64,000 bases of DNA from Pelodera strongyloides. Taxonomy: Eukaryota > Nematoda > Chromadorea > Rhabditida > Rhabditidae. The first letter of the stretch is position 1. Every line of letters begins with the position of its first letter. The notes beneath the pieces are model-generated. The model ran no database searches, was not told where the DNA came from, and saw nothing but the letters and a program-made list of their open reading frames with translations. Shown one piece after another: positions 33,178 to 47,600 of the stretch. The translations under genes were made by a program, and so were the position numbers. The stretch lies in contig JAANDG010000141.1 in assembly GCA_036852015.1 (NCBI GenBank), positions 212,815 through 276,814 on the forward strand, written 5' to 3'.

Positions 33178-36100
33178 TTAGTGGGCCATGGTCTGGTCAA
33201 TGTTAGGACCGGCCGTGATGAGGATCTCATCGAAAGGAGCAGTCTGTTGGACGTCAATCGCTTGCCATTTCTTCAGAACCAGAAGAGTGTAGAACTTCTG
33301 AGCGGCCGTCTTTCTGTTCGAAGCCTTGGTCAGGAGGTCGGAGAGGAGGATCTGTAATAACATAATATATATATATATATATATATCTTCGAGTTCTCAT
33401 AAAATCTCATAATCCTTCTGAAAAGCCATGTGATTTGGTTTGCTGCCCGAGTATACATGCGCGTGTGTTCATTTTTCCATTACACTTTTTTATGTAAATC
33501 AATATATTGGGTTGTGTTGAGGTACGTCTGTAGGTGACTACGTAGATATCTATATATGACAAAACAGAGTGCGTAGTCACCGCGACTCCAGCCAACAATA
33601 GAATGCTTCGGAATGCACATCGATCGGCACCCTACGAATAGAATAGCCGCCGAGACTGCGGGGCCGAAACGGCAATGTTTTCTCCCCAACACACAACGGT
33701 AATACTCCTTAGGGGGTGTCAACTAGGAACTAAACTATGGAGGGGATTTCTGAGTTAAGACTCATACATGTTTATATGGATCAGCGCCACCCAGCTAACC
33801 ATAAGTACTATAGTTAATATATCTATACGATGTATCCTTGATTTATTCATGTTATGTAACGTTGACAGCAACTACTGGTTGAGACAAGGTAATATTCGCT
33901 CCGGAAACAACTACTAAAGAAGAGCGATGACCCATTAGTACACGCCATAAAACGGCAACAGGCGGCGTGGTCGAGAAAGTGAAGCAATGGGTTGCGCAAC
34001 TAAAGGTAACGAGCGCATACATTACACGAGAATGGGGGCAAGATGGCAACACGCAATGTCGCACCACGTAGAACCACAGTCTTTATTTTCGGCATTGTGT
34101 AATTTTAAGTCTATCTTTATGCTTGGCACCCAAAGAAACTTAATGTGGCCGAGGAAGGAAGCACTCTCGGGGCGGATTTGTTCACTTTAGCGTTTGCCAT
34201 GATGCACAAATACAAAGGCTGGTGGTTTGGTGACACCCATATGATCACTAATTACTCTTGCCCTGTTCAGTCGCGCATACTTGATGTGGCAGGGCAACGT
34301 TGCAGAAGTGCATGTTTGAGGAAAGAGGGAAACACGTGTTACTCTAGCTTCCAGACTATGGCGAAGGATATGAAAAAATTATAACCCCATAAGTCCCCAT
34401 ATCTGACGGGGCCAGAAAAGCCACCGTTTAGTTCGCAAGGTTCTCACAAGCCTCCAAATATCAGTATGCGGAGATCATACGCTTTTGCAAAATTTATGCA
34501 GTGGCTCCGAAGCGGACAGCCTGTTATCCTCTCTATTCTGCGATAAGTGGATGAGGGGGGTTAAGAGGGATTTGTACGGATTTCACACTCGCCTTGTCCA
34601 ATCCTCCTTTAAGTGACTACTCTCAGCGAAACAGGAGCGACTAGGGAGGAGAGTGAGAGTAAGAGGCAGCGAGAGAGAGAGAGGCAGCGAGAGAGACAGA
34701 GAGAGAGAGAGAGGAAGAAGAAAAAGAGAGATGACTATCGTAATAAGTTCCTCCGCACCTGATGTTCCTGATTGGTTCTCAGCTTCGTCTGAATCGAATT
34801 GAGCACGTTCTGGGTTCGTTTGGTGAATCTGTGATCCTCATCACCCTCGGCAGCAACATCATCATCAAATGTTGTCTAAAACAAAATATGTTTTCAGCAT
34901 TCTAACACGGTTCACTACCTTAATTAGGTGATTTCTATTGTTGACTTAGTAAGTATATTAAACTTGTGACACAAATGTATACAGTTGTGAGCAAGACATG
35001 TACAAACTACAAACTGTACACAAATTATGAAAATGTCAAGTGTACAGGTAGACGGTAAGATCAAAGGCTGACTTTCCATTCATTGCCCAAAGTTTCCTAG
35101 ACACGAACAGTTTCATTGAAAAATAAACCTGGTGCCAGTCTGCTCTGGGACACAAGGCGTGCAAATTGGCGGGAACGGTTTTGTCATCCCATAAGTGTCT
35201 GATTTTGAGCATATCCGCAAATTTTGGCGGGATATAATTTAGTAGGGGTCATCCTTACTGCTACGAGTGAATCGGGGAAACTCTACCAAAACATTGAAAA
35301 TTAGGGTAATACCAAGGAATGAGTTAGAAGCAGAATAAATATAAGAAGTTTTTCTTGTCTTTTATTGTAATACCTCGGGAGTCCCAAAGGCTCGGAACGC
35401 GCTTACCGTACTTGATAAATGGCCTTACCTCGTTTTGGGATTTGTTCTTCTTATCCTTCTTCGACTTATCCGTCGGGGACAATAAGACATCGGCTTCTGG
35501 GGCCAAAGGTTCAGCTTCGAGTCCCAGGCCTTCACTGGTCGGATCCACCATGGGGATCGGGCTCGCAGGATCATCGAAACCTCCAACTTCTCCAATATCG
35601 AAATCATCGATGTTCGACTCGGAAGGCTGAAATATAAAATACATTAAATTATGAGGAATTACGAGCATGTCTAAGAGGCTCCTCGCGAGCATGCACTTGG
35701 GAACTCGTGTCTGCCAAAATAGCGCTTTTGAAGCAGATATCGTATAAGAGTGTGTTGCGGGCGAGCGTGTGGAAATATTGAAAGTGGGGCACAAGTACAT
35801 ATTTTCCTGATTTACGCCGCGCATTGCAACAACCGGGAATAGGCAGGCGCGCATACTTGACCTGGGCGATTAACAAGATTGTCAAGGAATGGATGCAACA
35901 AATATATGATGAGCCTTAGAAAAAGTGAAGTTAAAACCGGAGACAGTTTTCGCAAAGATGCAGAAAGGTAACATCTATCTATGTGAGTAACAAGACTGAT
36001 AACGCTAACACTAGTGCGCTCCACCAAGAATTGCCTACATATACAAAATTATGCGAAGTGCATTGCACCCCCTAATTACGTACTAGAGCGTGAACAATCA

Positions 36101-39100
36101 AAAGGACAATAATATTCTAAGTTCTGACTTCCAGTCTAAACCCATCCGCTGGAATCCGTCTGCCATGATCAATGTTCCCATGTGCTACCGTAGATTTGAG
36201 TAACATGCTAATCTGCGTTTCTTTGTCCTTGTGCTGATCCTATGCGAGTAGTTCTCGTCAGGTGGGGGGATTATCCCTTTTGTCAAGGCTGGCTGAGTAA
36301 AGTCAAGTGATAAATGTAGGATTTGGTGCCAGACTGATACATATAAACAAACATCACTACACATTTACTATGTGGATCTCTCGCAGAGCACAGTATACAT
36401 GCTGATGGAACCACCCGATATCGACACAACGTTTGTACAAGACCATCATCAGGAGGTCACGTTCACAGGAGAGAGAGAAAGAGAACCAAGCACGGGGTCA
36501 GATTGTCGCTGGTGGCAGCAGGGGTCTAAAGAGGCAGGGCAGACAAACAGACAGAGGCAAAGACCTATGAATACAGTACCCAGCAAATTCGCTCACAGTA
36601 TCCACACCATCTATTTGCGTCCGTGTAAATCAGATGCTCTCTCCACACCTTTGCAAACATATGTAGTGCTGAGACAACAGGACATTCACAAGTAGGGCTA
36701 GAATTAGTAACGGGACTTGCTAGATAATGACAATATTCTAATTTAAGAGACATAATTTAGAACTTGGAAAAGAAATGCACTTGTTGAATCACTTAAATAA
36801 GATGGGTGCCAGCTTGAGGAACGACAGACACACCCGCCAATTTACATACCGCGCAGGACGCAAGGCAAACACATTACACGTTAAACGACCTCGGGCTAAA
36901 ATTCTCTTACCCCCTGGTCATGAAGCTATGGGAGTGAATAGGAGTAAATACCTGACGTTCATGCAAAATTGTTGGGCTCTACGTTTAAAGCAACTCTCAA
37001 CTACACATTATCATTATTAATTAAAGATAAATTTCCAGGAAGATATTGGGAACAGTCTCACGGCGGGTTTTGGGGGCACACTCCCAAGGACATTTTATTT
37101 GTTTTACTCTGTCACCATTTACAGTAAATGGGAGCCGTGTCAAATCCATTCGGAAAATTTATGGCCCGCGGAGTCAGTGGGCAAAAACGTAACCGCGATT
37201 TGGCACAGGCCGATAGGCTCATCACATAATTATGATTGAACGGGAGGAATGGGTGAAAGAAGGCCGCAGACCTTCCGATAGAGACTGGCACCAAAGGACA
37301 TCATGCGTTCGCGGGGGCAATATACAAAATTTAAACGGCTGAAATATGAGCACTACAAATATTCAGGCGATTCAAGAGACCATCCTAACATGTCTCCAAA
37401 TATTCAAGAACCCCCTCGTCCTAATCCCAACATCTTATGTGTTGAAATTAGCGTTGAAAACCAAACTTTCGTAATTGTGTGAAAAGACCCGAAAACGTAA
37501 TGTTCAAAAGGAGATCTGAAGTTTCCCAGTTCACAACTCCTTTATAAGGTCACACACGATTGTTTTGCAAAAAGACTTCAATGCGCGCAATAAACCATAA
37601 AGCCAAGTTCTGAAAAAGCAGTGGAAAAAGTGTGTGCGACACGATCAAAAGATGTGATCCCGCAGGAACAATGGGGCGTTATGAGAAATCAAAGGAAATG
37701 ATCTTTCAAATCAGTAGTATCTTACTGAAGATATTTGCAAAACACTTGCTGGAATATATTTGTTTATTTGTATGTTAGATTTGAGTGCTTTTACCCAGCC
37801 CATCAAGAAACCAATATAATAATTATCATCTAAATGACCTTTGCGTACTGTATAATTTTGAAACCACTAGATAATTAGTTGAACTGCCAAGGGTTAATCA
37901 CCGGTTGTCCACACCTAGCGCTACCGTAACCTACACGCCCTCCTGGTGATAAGATCTTGCGTGCGAGGTGAAGAGCAAATAACCGTATCGTGTACAATTA
38001 TACGCAAATTAGCGGGGTTAGGAATCAGTGGCACGTGTTGAGGTTACAGAGGCAACAACGTGTACCAGCTGTCAGTCTGGATTAGTGACCAGGTTAGGAT
38101 GTTAGACAAAATGTGTACAATACGGGTTCATGGTCACCTAATAAGATCAAGTTCAGAATGAGGAAAACGAGAGGGGAAATGGCTAAAAGCATGTTCAGGA
38201 TGGGCGGAAAACGGAAGTAATGCAGTAATTAAAAATAAGTTAAAGAAGACTTAGGCAGACGGTTTTTCGTTAGGCTCACTTATTTTCACAGGCCTGAAAG
38301 TGTTCGTAGATTAGATCTAAAACGGGCATGCTTTGTTTCATTCTTCACTAATCCCAGTATTCTGAACCCTCATTTCCCCAAAGATAGGACATGTTCCCAA
38401 TATCACCTATTTCGAACTATCAAATAGTTCTATGTGCTATAAGCAAAACACTATGCGCCATAAGCACTGACATATGCTACCCAATTAGATATGTGCATAT
38501 GTACTGGCAGTGATTATTAATCTGAGAGTGAAGGAACGCGTGTGTCTCTCTTTATAATGAGATTGCTTCAATGAGAAGACAATTCCGTGCACCGAACTGC
38601 ATATGGCAATACAGCTATTATCTGGCACAAGTTGAAGTGGGGGAGTTCGACAAAAAATGTGAACACGCTTTTAGTAATTCATAATGTCCCAAGAGTCATA
38701 ATGCACATGATCATTCCAAATGATCGGTTGATCTTTTTTTCTCCAAATTGCATGCTTTCAACGTGTTGCGGAAAATCTTCTCTTCTAAGATGACCACTTT
38801 CCGCATGTCCAAAAGGAGGGGATTTGTTTGTGTAGGCAAATAAAATGGGAAGTGACCAGTCCTCCTCGCCAGAATTATCATACACAAACATTCGGAGGAG
38901 GGATTCAATGAATGAGGGCGGACAATGGGGAAATGGAGACCGTTATCGAAACACCTTCACGGCGAACAACACAAACAGTGCTATTCTCGCCTTCGTTTCA
39001 CATTACGACAGAGATACATCAGATCTAGTGCAAATGAGAAGGCACAGGAGGGGCAGGTCAGAAATCAACGCGATCTAACAAGTAGAGCTAATGCGCAGGA

Positions 39101-42100
39101 CTACATGATATCAATGTTTAGTGCGCTACTAACAATAGGAATTCTAAAATCTTTGCATTTGCAGAATATTATAGAATGTTTGAATGCATAAGAAGGTCAA
39201 CGTGAGTGCTCGTATAGTGTTTGATGAGATGGGATTTGATGCATATTTCGAGCTTCTCGATAAAGTTTCCAAACAGTGTGACACATAGCCAACAGATGGG
39301 TTCTGGTTCTTGTCATTCCAAATACAATAGCACTTGGTTACAGTATCAAGACAGTCATGTCGGACACTCCGCAAGGGCGGTTGGCGCCAGAAACAATAAG
39401 CGAATATTAGTCATGCATTACGTGCGATTGCCCGCTTCCCATCTATTATTTACAAAGTACAGTAATAACCTTATAAAAAGTAATATATCGCGTTTGAACT
39501 CTAATTATTGCACGCATGCAAGTATTTGGCGTGGGGACTAAATGAAGGAAGCGGCTTCAAAAAGTTTTTTTTCAATAGGAATTAGTTGAATGTGTTTTGT
39601 TCGAAAACCCCATTATCTTAAAAGTACGACTGACCGCCATGTAACTCTGCGCGTCGGGCTCCTCAATCTGCTCAGCGAGCTCAAGCTCCTTGCGCACGTC
39701 CTCGTGATCCACCTGCTCATCGGCACGCACTTGCAAGACAAGCATTGTTTGGTAGAACTAAAAAGTATTTTTTTTTTACTTAAAAGCTTTCCAATTCGAG
39801 CAAGCCCTCATCATCACAAATCCCAGCTTGGTGTTTGAAATAAGTAACAACAGAATAAAATAAAAGCATAAAAACTGACTCTGACAATCGGCTTCGACTT
39901 GATCATATCGTTGCCGGGCAGATGGAACAGCTTCTCCACGTTTCCGCAATCGCGAAGTTTCATGAGTTTTCGGGTAGGAGGGGCCAAATCAAGGGGCTGG
40001 AGTGTATCGCTGAAAAAGGGTAAAACCAAAATATTTGACTAGGTACATAAGAAAGTTGATCGATCATCTAAGTTTCCAAGGTCCCCTCATATAAAAATAA
40101 ATAGTACCTAAAGTCGGCCATGTTCGACTTCATCTCTTCTCCACTGATATTCTTTGGCTCATCAATGATCAGTCTTCTCTTTCTTCTCTGTCTGGGTGCT
40201 TTGTCGGCCAGTGCTGCCGAATCGAGGGGATCCAGGGCGAACGACTGCTCAATCGGAACGTCTCCGGCGGGCGCTGCTGCAAAATTAATCATAATCTGGG
40301 GGAATCCACAATGTCAACATTAATAAATAGTGAGTCAGTTGCTTCTTAAATTAGTGTGTTGTTTTCATTTTTACCCGTTATGGTGCCGTGCATTATTGCA
40401 ATAAATGTTGCACAAGCAGCAAAACAAAACCCTATTACATAAGATCTCTTAACCATGCGAAGCACTGGTAATAGATACGAATAAAATTGAATAATACACA
40501 TACTCAGATCGGTAGCTGCAGCTCCAAGCTGCAAATCATCAAGTTCGGCGCCGGGTGCATCAACGTCCATCTTCTGGTAGTCGGGCATCTCTGAAAAAAA
40601 ACATTCAAAATGTTTTTTTTTCAATACGTGTGCTTCTCAACTGCCAACGGTAAATAAGAGCGTCTACCACTGTAGATAATGAAGATAAAAACCTATTTGG
40701 TTCAAGAAAATATGTTATAAGTCGAACCATCCATGTGTGCTCCGTCTTCGTAGCCATCGTCACCTCCGGCATCGAACTCGTCGTCGCCGAAGACGGACCT
40801 TTCCGGCGCCTTTGCCTCGTCAAGACTTGGCGTTGGATCACGAATATCTCGTACTGGGGCGTCCAGAAGCGGTGTTCCATCACGCAGCATTTCACTGAAA
40901 TGATTTTCTCGCTTAATAAACTCTAAAAATATGGGCCTCCACTTTGCACGGAAAACGAACGGAGTTTTCACAGTGAAAACCAAATAATGCTACTTGAGCA
41001 GTAAGGAAAGTCAAGCTACAATTCAGAAATAGTTTTAGTCGTAGTTTCTAACGACAACCCAGATAATATAAGATATCTAAGTTGGAACCCTTTTTATGGA
41101 AGAAACCGTTATTAGCAACAAGATAACGTGAAAGAGTTAAGCTGAATTGAGAGTGAGAGATTAACTTACACATTCGAAATGTTGGATCCGTTCTTTTCTC
41201 TGGGAATCTCTCCAGGCAGGAAACTCTCCTCTCCGGGAGCACCAAGGGCGAACTGCTCTTCAACGTTGAACGACAGAACGCCGCCAGGAAGTGAAGACTC
41301 TCCAAAATCGTCCATCTGCAAAAGACACTTTATGTACCAGCATTGAACTTACACGGCACATACAATGTTGGAAAGGAGCAACTATGAAAAGACCGTGTGC
41401 TATCATTATTCCAAAGGTTGGAAACGAAAGGACATAACATTGCAATCACTTCGTATACTGTATATGCGTATTCGAAACGAAAAGTTGTCCTTTGCGCTAC
41501 ATTGTCATAGCTTGTTAAATAAAATGAAAACAAATGAAAACAAACCCCGAAGTCGTGCCCGAATGCAGAGTTGGATTCAGAAACCAGATCTTCCTTGAGT
41601 GTGATGTCATCGATTCTAGACTGATTCAGCTGGAGGTGATGTTGGATGTCCATATCACTGAAGTCGGGCAGGGCGGTATCGAAATCGGCGTAAACCTGCA
41701 AAATGAGCGTCATTTAATAGAATAAATAATAATTAAAAGACTTATTTTAAAACAATGTTCAAAGCAAACCAAGATCGCATCTTTCATAAAAATGATGCAC
41801 AGGTATTTATTTTTGCGAGGAATTGCTTTTGATGTTTTGTTCACAAACGGCACAAGAGTTTGGTGGTCCAACATTGCACTTTCAAAGTTCCTTAATCGTC
41901 CAGGAAACTTAAACTTTTGTAAAAAAAATATTATTTGTGGGCTACCAGTACCAGTATTTGTGGGCCAAAGATAGTTTACCTACCAGTTAACTTTGCCGTT
42001 GTTTTTATTCACTACGGACTTCGTTTCGTTGATGAGCCACAAGCACGTATTACATTGTTCTTGATGTATTTATGCACGCATAATGAACTGTTGGTTGACG

Positions 42101-42914
42101 CAAATGATAAATGTCTAAAGTATTACCTCGGGCAGTGTGATTGCATTAATCGGAGCTTCTTGACCATCTTCAACGACCTCAACTTGACCGGGACGGAAGG
42201 CCATCTTCAGCTTCAGGAATGCCTCATTACAGTCGGCAAGGAGGTACTTGGTCTTTCGCGAATAAATTCGCACGATTCCGAGAAGCAAGTGTCCAGTCGT
42301 TCTCAGTGCCATTTTCACCTAAAATATTATAAACAAATAAGGAATAATAACAAATAGTGAGGCTCAATCATCAGCCGGAAATCTGTGAAACACATGAAAT
42401 TCGAACGCATTTATAGATTACTCAAGTCCCGATATCAAAGATTAACTTCCACCACCGTCTAACAAGCACATATTTCTTACAATGAAAGGGAACTGTGCTA
42501 ATAAATTAAATTTCAACACAAAAGAAACAAATCATACCTTAGGCTTGAGGATCTCGTCGACGGCATCTTGCACATTGGTTTCGTAGATCTGCGCCTTGGA
42601 CAGTTTCTTTTCCCAATGAGCGGCCAGCCAAATCTTAGCAAGCGGGCCCTAAAATAAGAAATATATAGATTTACTTGAAACGAAAATAAGATGAGATCTG
42701 AACATTGCGAAGAAGGTGATGCACATCCGAGGACAATATTAACAATATTCGTAGTTTTGCACTGCTCACTAAAAATACACACAAAACACACCCATTAGTT
42801 TAAGTTTGGCAAGTCCCTAAGTAAAAATGGTTACACTTTAAACGTCCACCTGAAATTTTTTAGTGTAAAAACATAACGGACCTTCTTCGAGAGCACAAAC
42901 TGTGCATAAAACAT
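33178..42914 (-). CDS. coh-1: Cohesin kleisin subunit RAD21/SCC1 family (COH-1)
   Basis: Thirteen phase-consistent exons: 42882-42914, 42538-42648, 42127-42318, 41546-41695, 41170-41315, 40728-40894, 40504-40590, 40108-40276, 39880-40009, 39635-39757, 35429-35626, 34759-34875 and 33178-33351. They give 598 residues. The N-terminus ([20 protein letters not shown], then [20 protein letters not shown]) is the SMC3-binding kleisin domain. The middle is acidic and low in order. The C-terminus ([20 protein letters not shown]) is the winged helix that closes on SMC1. A possible separase site of the ExxR form is EIPR near residues 198-201. The protein closes the cohesin ring for sister-chromatid cohesion and chromatin looping. 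I name it coh-1 and not scc-1 because it sits next to sox-2, as in C. elegans; that paralogue choice is inference. One intron (35627-39634) is 4 kb long. Confidence 0.93.
33365..33386. repeat. (AT)n microsatellite
   Basis: A run of about 11 AT dinucleotides lies in the last intron of coh-1, just upstream of its final exon. Confidence 0.85.
34653..34732. repeat. GA-rich simple repeat
   Basis: About 80 bases of GAGA and GGCAGCGAGAGA units lie in the coh-1 intron, 26 bases beyond the donor of exon 34759-34875. In the transcript sense the tract is CT-rich. Confidence 0.8.
35627..39634 (-). other. Long coh-1 intron
   Basis: This 4.0-kb intron separates the central domain from the acidic linker exon; most other coh-1 introns are 0.1-1.4 kb. 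I see no nested gene. Open frames such as 36372-36695 and 38925-39191 lack splice context and family features. It may hold regulatory sequence. Confidence 0.5.
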
Positions 42915-44657
42915 TGTTCCGCTTGTGCGAGCTGATGGTTTTGGTCAGTTAATTTGAGTAGTACGTTCTGGAAATAAATACATATATAGTGAACGTTGAA
43001 TCTCTTAACACACACGAAAAAATGCAGTAAGTAAAGGAACACAAGGCTCGGGTGGTTATTATCATCTCTTTAAATATAAATGGTAATTGAGAGGTTCGGG
43101 TGGTTATTATCATCTTTTTAAATATAAATGCTCCGTAAAAAATTTGCGCTTCCATACGCGAAATATAAGACCAGCGACATATGATGAGCAATTCGTAGTA
43201 AATAATAATTAAAGACACATACAACGCTTTTTATCGGAGATGAAACACAATAATGATATATAGAATCTAAAAAATTATTGAGAACAACAAAGCTTGCCAA
43301 TTGGGAGAAAAGCGGTCCCCAGCCTAACAATACTGACATTTAGCAATAACAATACACCTTCTCGTACGATTAATCACTGAATTTTGTGCATAATTCTTTG
43401 TGAATAAAAGGCCCTTATTGACAACGCAAGCGTTTAACATTTTTTTAATTTTGCGCCTTGTCAATACAGGTTCAGAACAAAACATGACAAAGCAACCCGA
43501 TAAAACTTGTTGAAGGAGAGGTCACCCAAATAGCTGCAGGTGTTGTATAGATGCCAAGATTTGAATGCCGCGGCTCTATGCTTTTTTACAGTAACCCATC
43601 TTTCGTGTCGGGATCTAGAGCAGTGACAATGAACCTACTGGTCTTGAACTTACGAAAGGCTGGTGCGAATATTTCCTTTTTGTATTGTGTTATGTTTTCT
43701 ATTCAAGAATGTGAATCAAACTGCACTGCAAGTAGCATAAGAAAATAGTTTATTTACCGAAACAATAATTACCATTTATAACTGAATCTTGCACAAAAAA
43801 TAGTTATTTTGAATTATCGGTTATTGTGAATATAGATACGACAATTCCTTCATGTGTTCAATACTCTATTCTCATGAGCAAGTTTATCACCAAAAGCCTT
43901 CCGAAATAGCTTTCTGTATTACTGGTCATTCCGAAATAGTTTTATATATTATTTTTGTATCGGATGTAAGAAACCTCCTGAATATGATCCCCAATTAAGT
44001 CACGAACACAAACAGTGGAATTTTTACGTGACATGCGATTGTTCTGATTTCCGACAAATAGTTAACCAGTTAAATATGTAACAGAAACATTGCCCTGAGG
44101 CTTGTGACCATAAAGTCCATCATAAGAATAAGTGCACTAACTCTGAAATCTTACCAGTTTGTAATTAAATGATATGCGATATAAATGTGCATAACTAGCA
44201 ACCCCTGTTCGGAGATGTGCGATTTATATAGTAATTACAATAGCAAAGTTTTTCATTTTGTGTAAATATGAACGCTTAACCATTATCATGTAACCTTCGA
44301 GTTATGTGAGCTTTCAGTTCTACTCAATATCCAATATTATATAGCGTTTCATCCCCGTTTTCATTGAATGAGTATTTCTCCACAATTGAACTTAAAACTA
44401 CAGATTAAAAGGTATCGGGCAGCTTTTCAACTAGTCTACATTGGGGCAAAAAATGTTTCTAAGGTGTAATGAAAACTATTCTTGAAAAATTCCCCATTCT
44501 TCATTTCTTATTTGGTATCATCATCGTCCTTATTTTCACGAGAGTTTTCTTACGTGAACAACAAACATTTTGCTGAGTAATTAGTATCTCACATTTTTGC
44601 TTCGTCTGCTACTTGTCATCATAAGACCACATTTCAATATGATTTTTGAAGGGTAAA
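42915..44657. other. Head-to-head intergenic region coh-1 / CLPTM1
   Basis: The two start codons face away from each other across 1.74 kb. The stretch is AT-rich with no open frame worth calling. It holds a 48-bp-period tandem duplication at 43045-43130. A shared or back-to-back promoter is possible; no clear core element is visible. Confidence 0.55.
43045..43130. repeat. Two-copy tandem duplication
   Basis: The 38-bp segments 43045-43082 and 43093-43130 (core GGGTGGTTATTATCATCT) differ at two positions and repeat with a 48-bp period. They lie upstream of coh-1. Confidence 0.8.
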
Positions 44658-47600
44658 ATGGCCGATGGCGCAGCAGCGGTTGCTGCCCAAGGAGGCCAAG
44701 AACAACCACAACAACAAGGAGGATGGGGAATGGTGATGGGAATGGCCAAGCGGATGATGATGTTCTGGTTCATCTCTTCCCTCATGAGGAGTTTCATGGG
44801 TACGTTTCTTAGCCTAAATATCTTTATTGGCTCAATAACTGGGCTGACAATTTTACTGCTTTGTCACGGTGTAGTAAGGCAACTAACATATATTCAAATA
44901 TTCAAATATACTATATGTACATATTTGTTTGTTATCTTAAGGTTATGCAGGTTCACTTCCTTATTCATCAATTCAGGTGGAGGTCAACAGCCCGCCGTGA
45001 ATTCCACAGCAGGACCTGTGACGAAGTTTCCACCCGCCAAGAATATGTTCTACCCTGGCCAGATGTACGACTTGTATGTCTACTTAAACGACAACGATGA
45101 GCACTTTGCGGACTTCGAGCACGGAAATCTTTTGTGGAGAGAATCGCACTTGCAGTACGGAAACTGGGAAAGCGGACCGTTCCAGGTTTGTCCTTTGGCT
45201 ATTGATTTGCTGAGGTCAACTATTTGCACGAAACTCGTAACATAAAAGTAAACCGTTATGACGTAGTAGCTTATCTTTAACACACTGCAACATCATTTAA
45301 ACATGTAATTTTTAGGACGGATCTCGTTTGTGGCACAAAACCCTACCGACTCCAGAACAACTTCACCGTAATGAATCTGTATTCTTGCACGTTTTTGTGG
45401 TGAAGAATGGCCAAAGTCCCAATCCGAAAGACAGGACTCACGTGAAAAGAGAGGTGGTCTACGGAAACTTCCGACTGAACAAGTACAAGAAGAAGTACTA
45501 CAAGAAGACTGCCAATTTGCTAACGGGCGAATCTGATCAAAGCGAAGAAGATTTGAAGAAGGCGGATCTTATGAAATTTGAGGTTCATTTTTTTTGGACT
45601 GTTTGTGCACCTGTATTTTCAGTGCTCGTAAAAAAAATAGAAAAATGCTCATACTCGAGTCTTTTTGTTTGAACTTGGTACATTTAAAAAAATGTACAAG
45701 GAGTTGTCCATGCTAGAAAGTTATTTTTTTTTCTTCATAGACAAGTTCTCAGTGCATGTAACCATTCGCCGTCTAATTTTTTTCGTGTACGTTGTTTTAT
45801 TTCAGATTCTCAACTTCTGGCATTCCAACCTCACCATCAATATAGTCGACGATCAAACACAATGGCAAAAGGGAGCGGTACCGCAACCAATTGATGAGGC
45901 GCTTGTTTTCGACCCATCTGGAACCACATACCAACCAATTCTATTCTTCAACAACTACTGGAATTTAGGCCAAGACTACTTCGTATGTTTCATATTTCAG
46001 TTCGTTTTGTTCCGACAATTAGTGCATACCTTCTGTTTTGAAATTCAAAAATTGATCGCCTATGATTGCCAAATAATTTTTTGTTTATGTGTTTTTCATT
46101 GCAGCCTGTCAACTCTACAGTTCCTGAGGTGAATCTCACATTGACCTTCGCGCCCATTTCATTCTTCAAGTATCAACTATATGCCAGTCAGCAGATGCGT
46201 AGCAAGTGGAGTAGCATGCTCAGCGGAGATATTTTTGAGGAAAATAAGGATGACGATGATCAGGACACTATTAAGCAGGTGCGGCTAACAATCATTCTAG
46301 ATTTTTTAGGCTATTAATCTTTGTTACGGGTTGTTCAGTCACTTAGATAGACAATAATCTGATAATCATTCTCTCAGGCTCTTCTGGAAACGAACCCTAT
46401 TCTGCTCGGAATCACTGTCGTCGTTTCACTTTTGCACACCGTTTTCGAATTCCTTGCTTTCAAGGTTTGTTTTTGCTTAAAGTTTATGCTTATCGTAAAT
46501 ATCACTCAGACAGCCATTTTATGATTTAATTTTAGGTTGAGTACTTTATTCAGAAAGAACGAAAGCAATTTGTTTTCGTGGTTTAGAACGACATCCAGTT
46601 TTGGCGTTCTCGCAAATCCCTCGAAGGGCTGTCTGTCCGATCAGCTCTATTCACAATCTTCCAATCACTCATCGTTTTCCTCTACATCTGCGACAATGAC
46701 ACCAACTTTGTTGTCAAAGTGTCTGTATTTGTCGGCCTCATCATCGAGTGCTGGAAGATTCCAAAGGTAATTTTTCCTCAGTTATTTAATCAAAAATGAC
46801 TTTATTCTTGTCAAATGATAAGCAAACAGATGCGACTACGATAAATATAATCATTGGTGAATCCTTGTTAGTTCTCTGAAGCGCTTTGTCTCCTGGCAAC
46901 CTTTTGAACATATTACATTGTATGTATAAAAAATGTCTGTTGAAAGTGGCTATGTTCTATTGCGAATGGCTGTTTTATCTTATAATATAGGTGCTGAATA
47001 TTCACGTTGATCATGAGAACAAGATTGCTGGTATCGTCCCCCGTATCAGCTTCACTGACAAGGGTTCGTATGTGAAGAGTGAGACGAAAGTTTACGATCA
47101 GATGGCATTCAAGTGAGTTTTTGATCATTAACATTTGTTTGGTCTAGTGTCTTTGCCAAACGCGTGTTTTTGGAATTGTGAAATGTTGTTTTTACCACCG
47201 GCCATTTGTAACAGTGTTTATGTGCACGTTAACTGTTTCAGGTATCTCTCGTGGGTTCTGTTCCCGTTATTGGCTGGATACGCAGTCTACTCGGTCTTGT
47301 ATGTGGAGCAAAGGGGTTGGTATTCGTGGGTGCTCTCCATGCTCTATGGATTCCTGCTCACATTCGGTTTCATCACAATGACCCCACAACTCTTCATCAA
47401 CTACAAACTGAAGTAAGTTCCCGTGCTATTAATCAGCTGGCTAGAATGAAGTTTGGGATTCGGTGCTTTGAATTTACGTTCACTTTCCAGCTAGGTTGAT
47501 GTTTGAACTGTTCTCCCTAAAAAATGTTCTCTTATATTTATTTATTTTAGGTCTGTCGCCCATCTCCCATGGAGAATGCTCACATACAAGTTCATCAACA

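Noticed and set aside
36372..36695. 107-codon frame inside the long coh-1 intron
   Set aside because: No splice sites or recognisable sequence; a nested gene is not supported.
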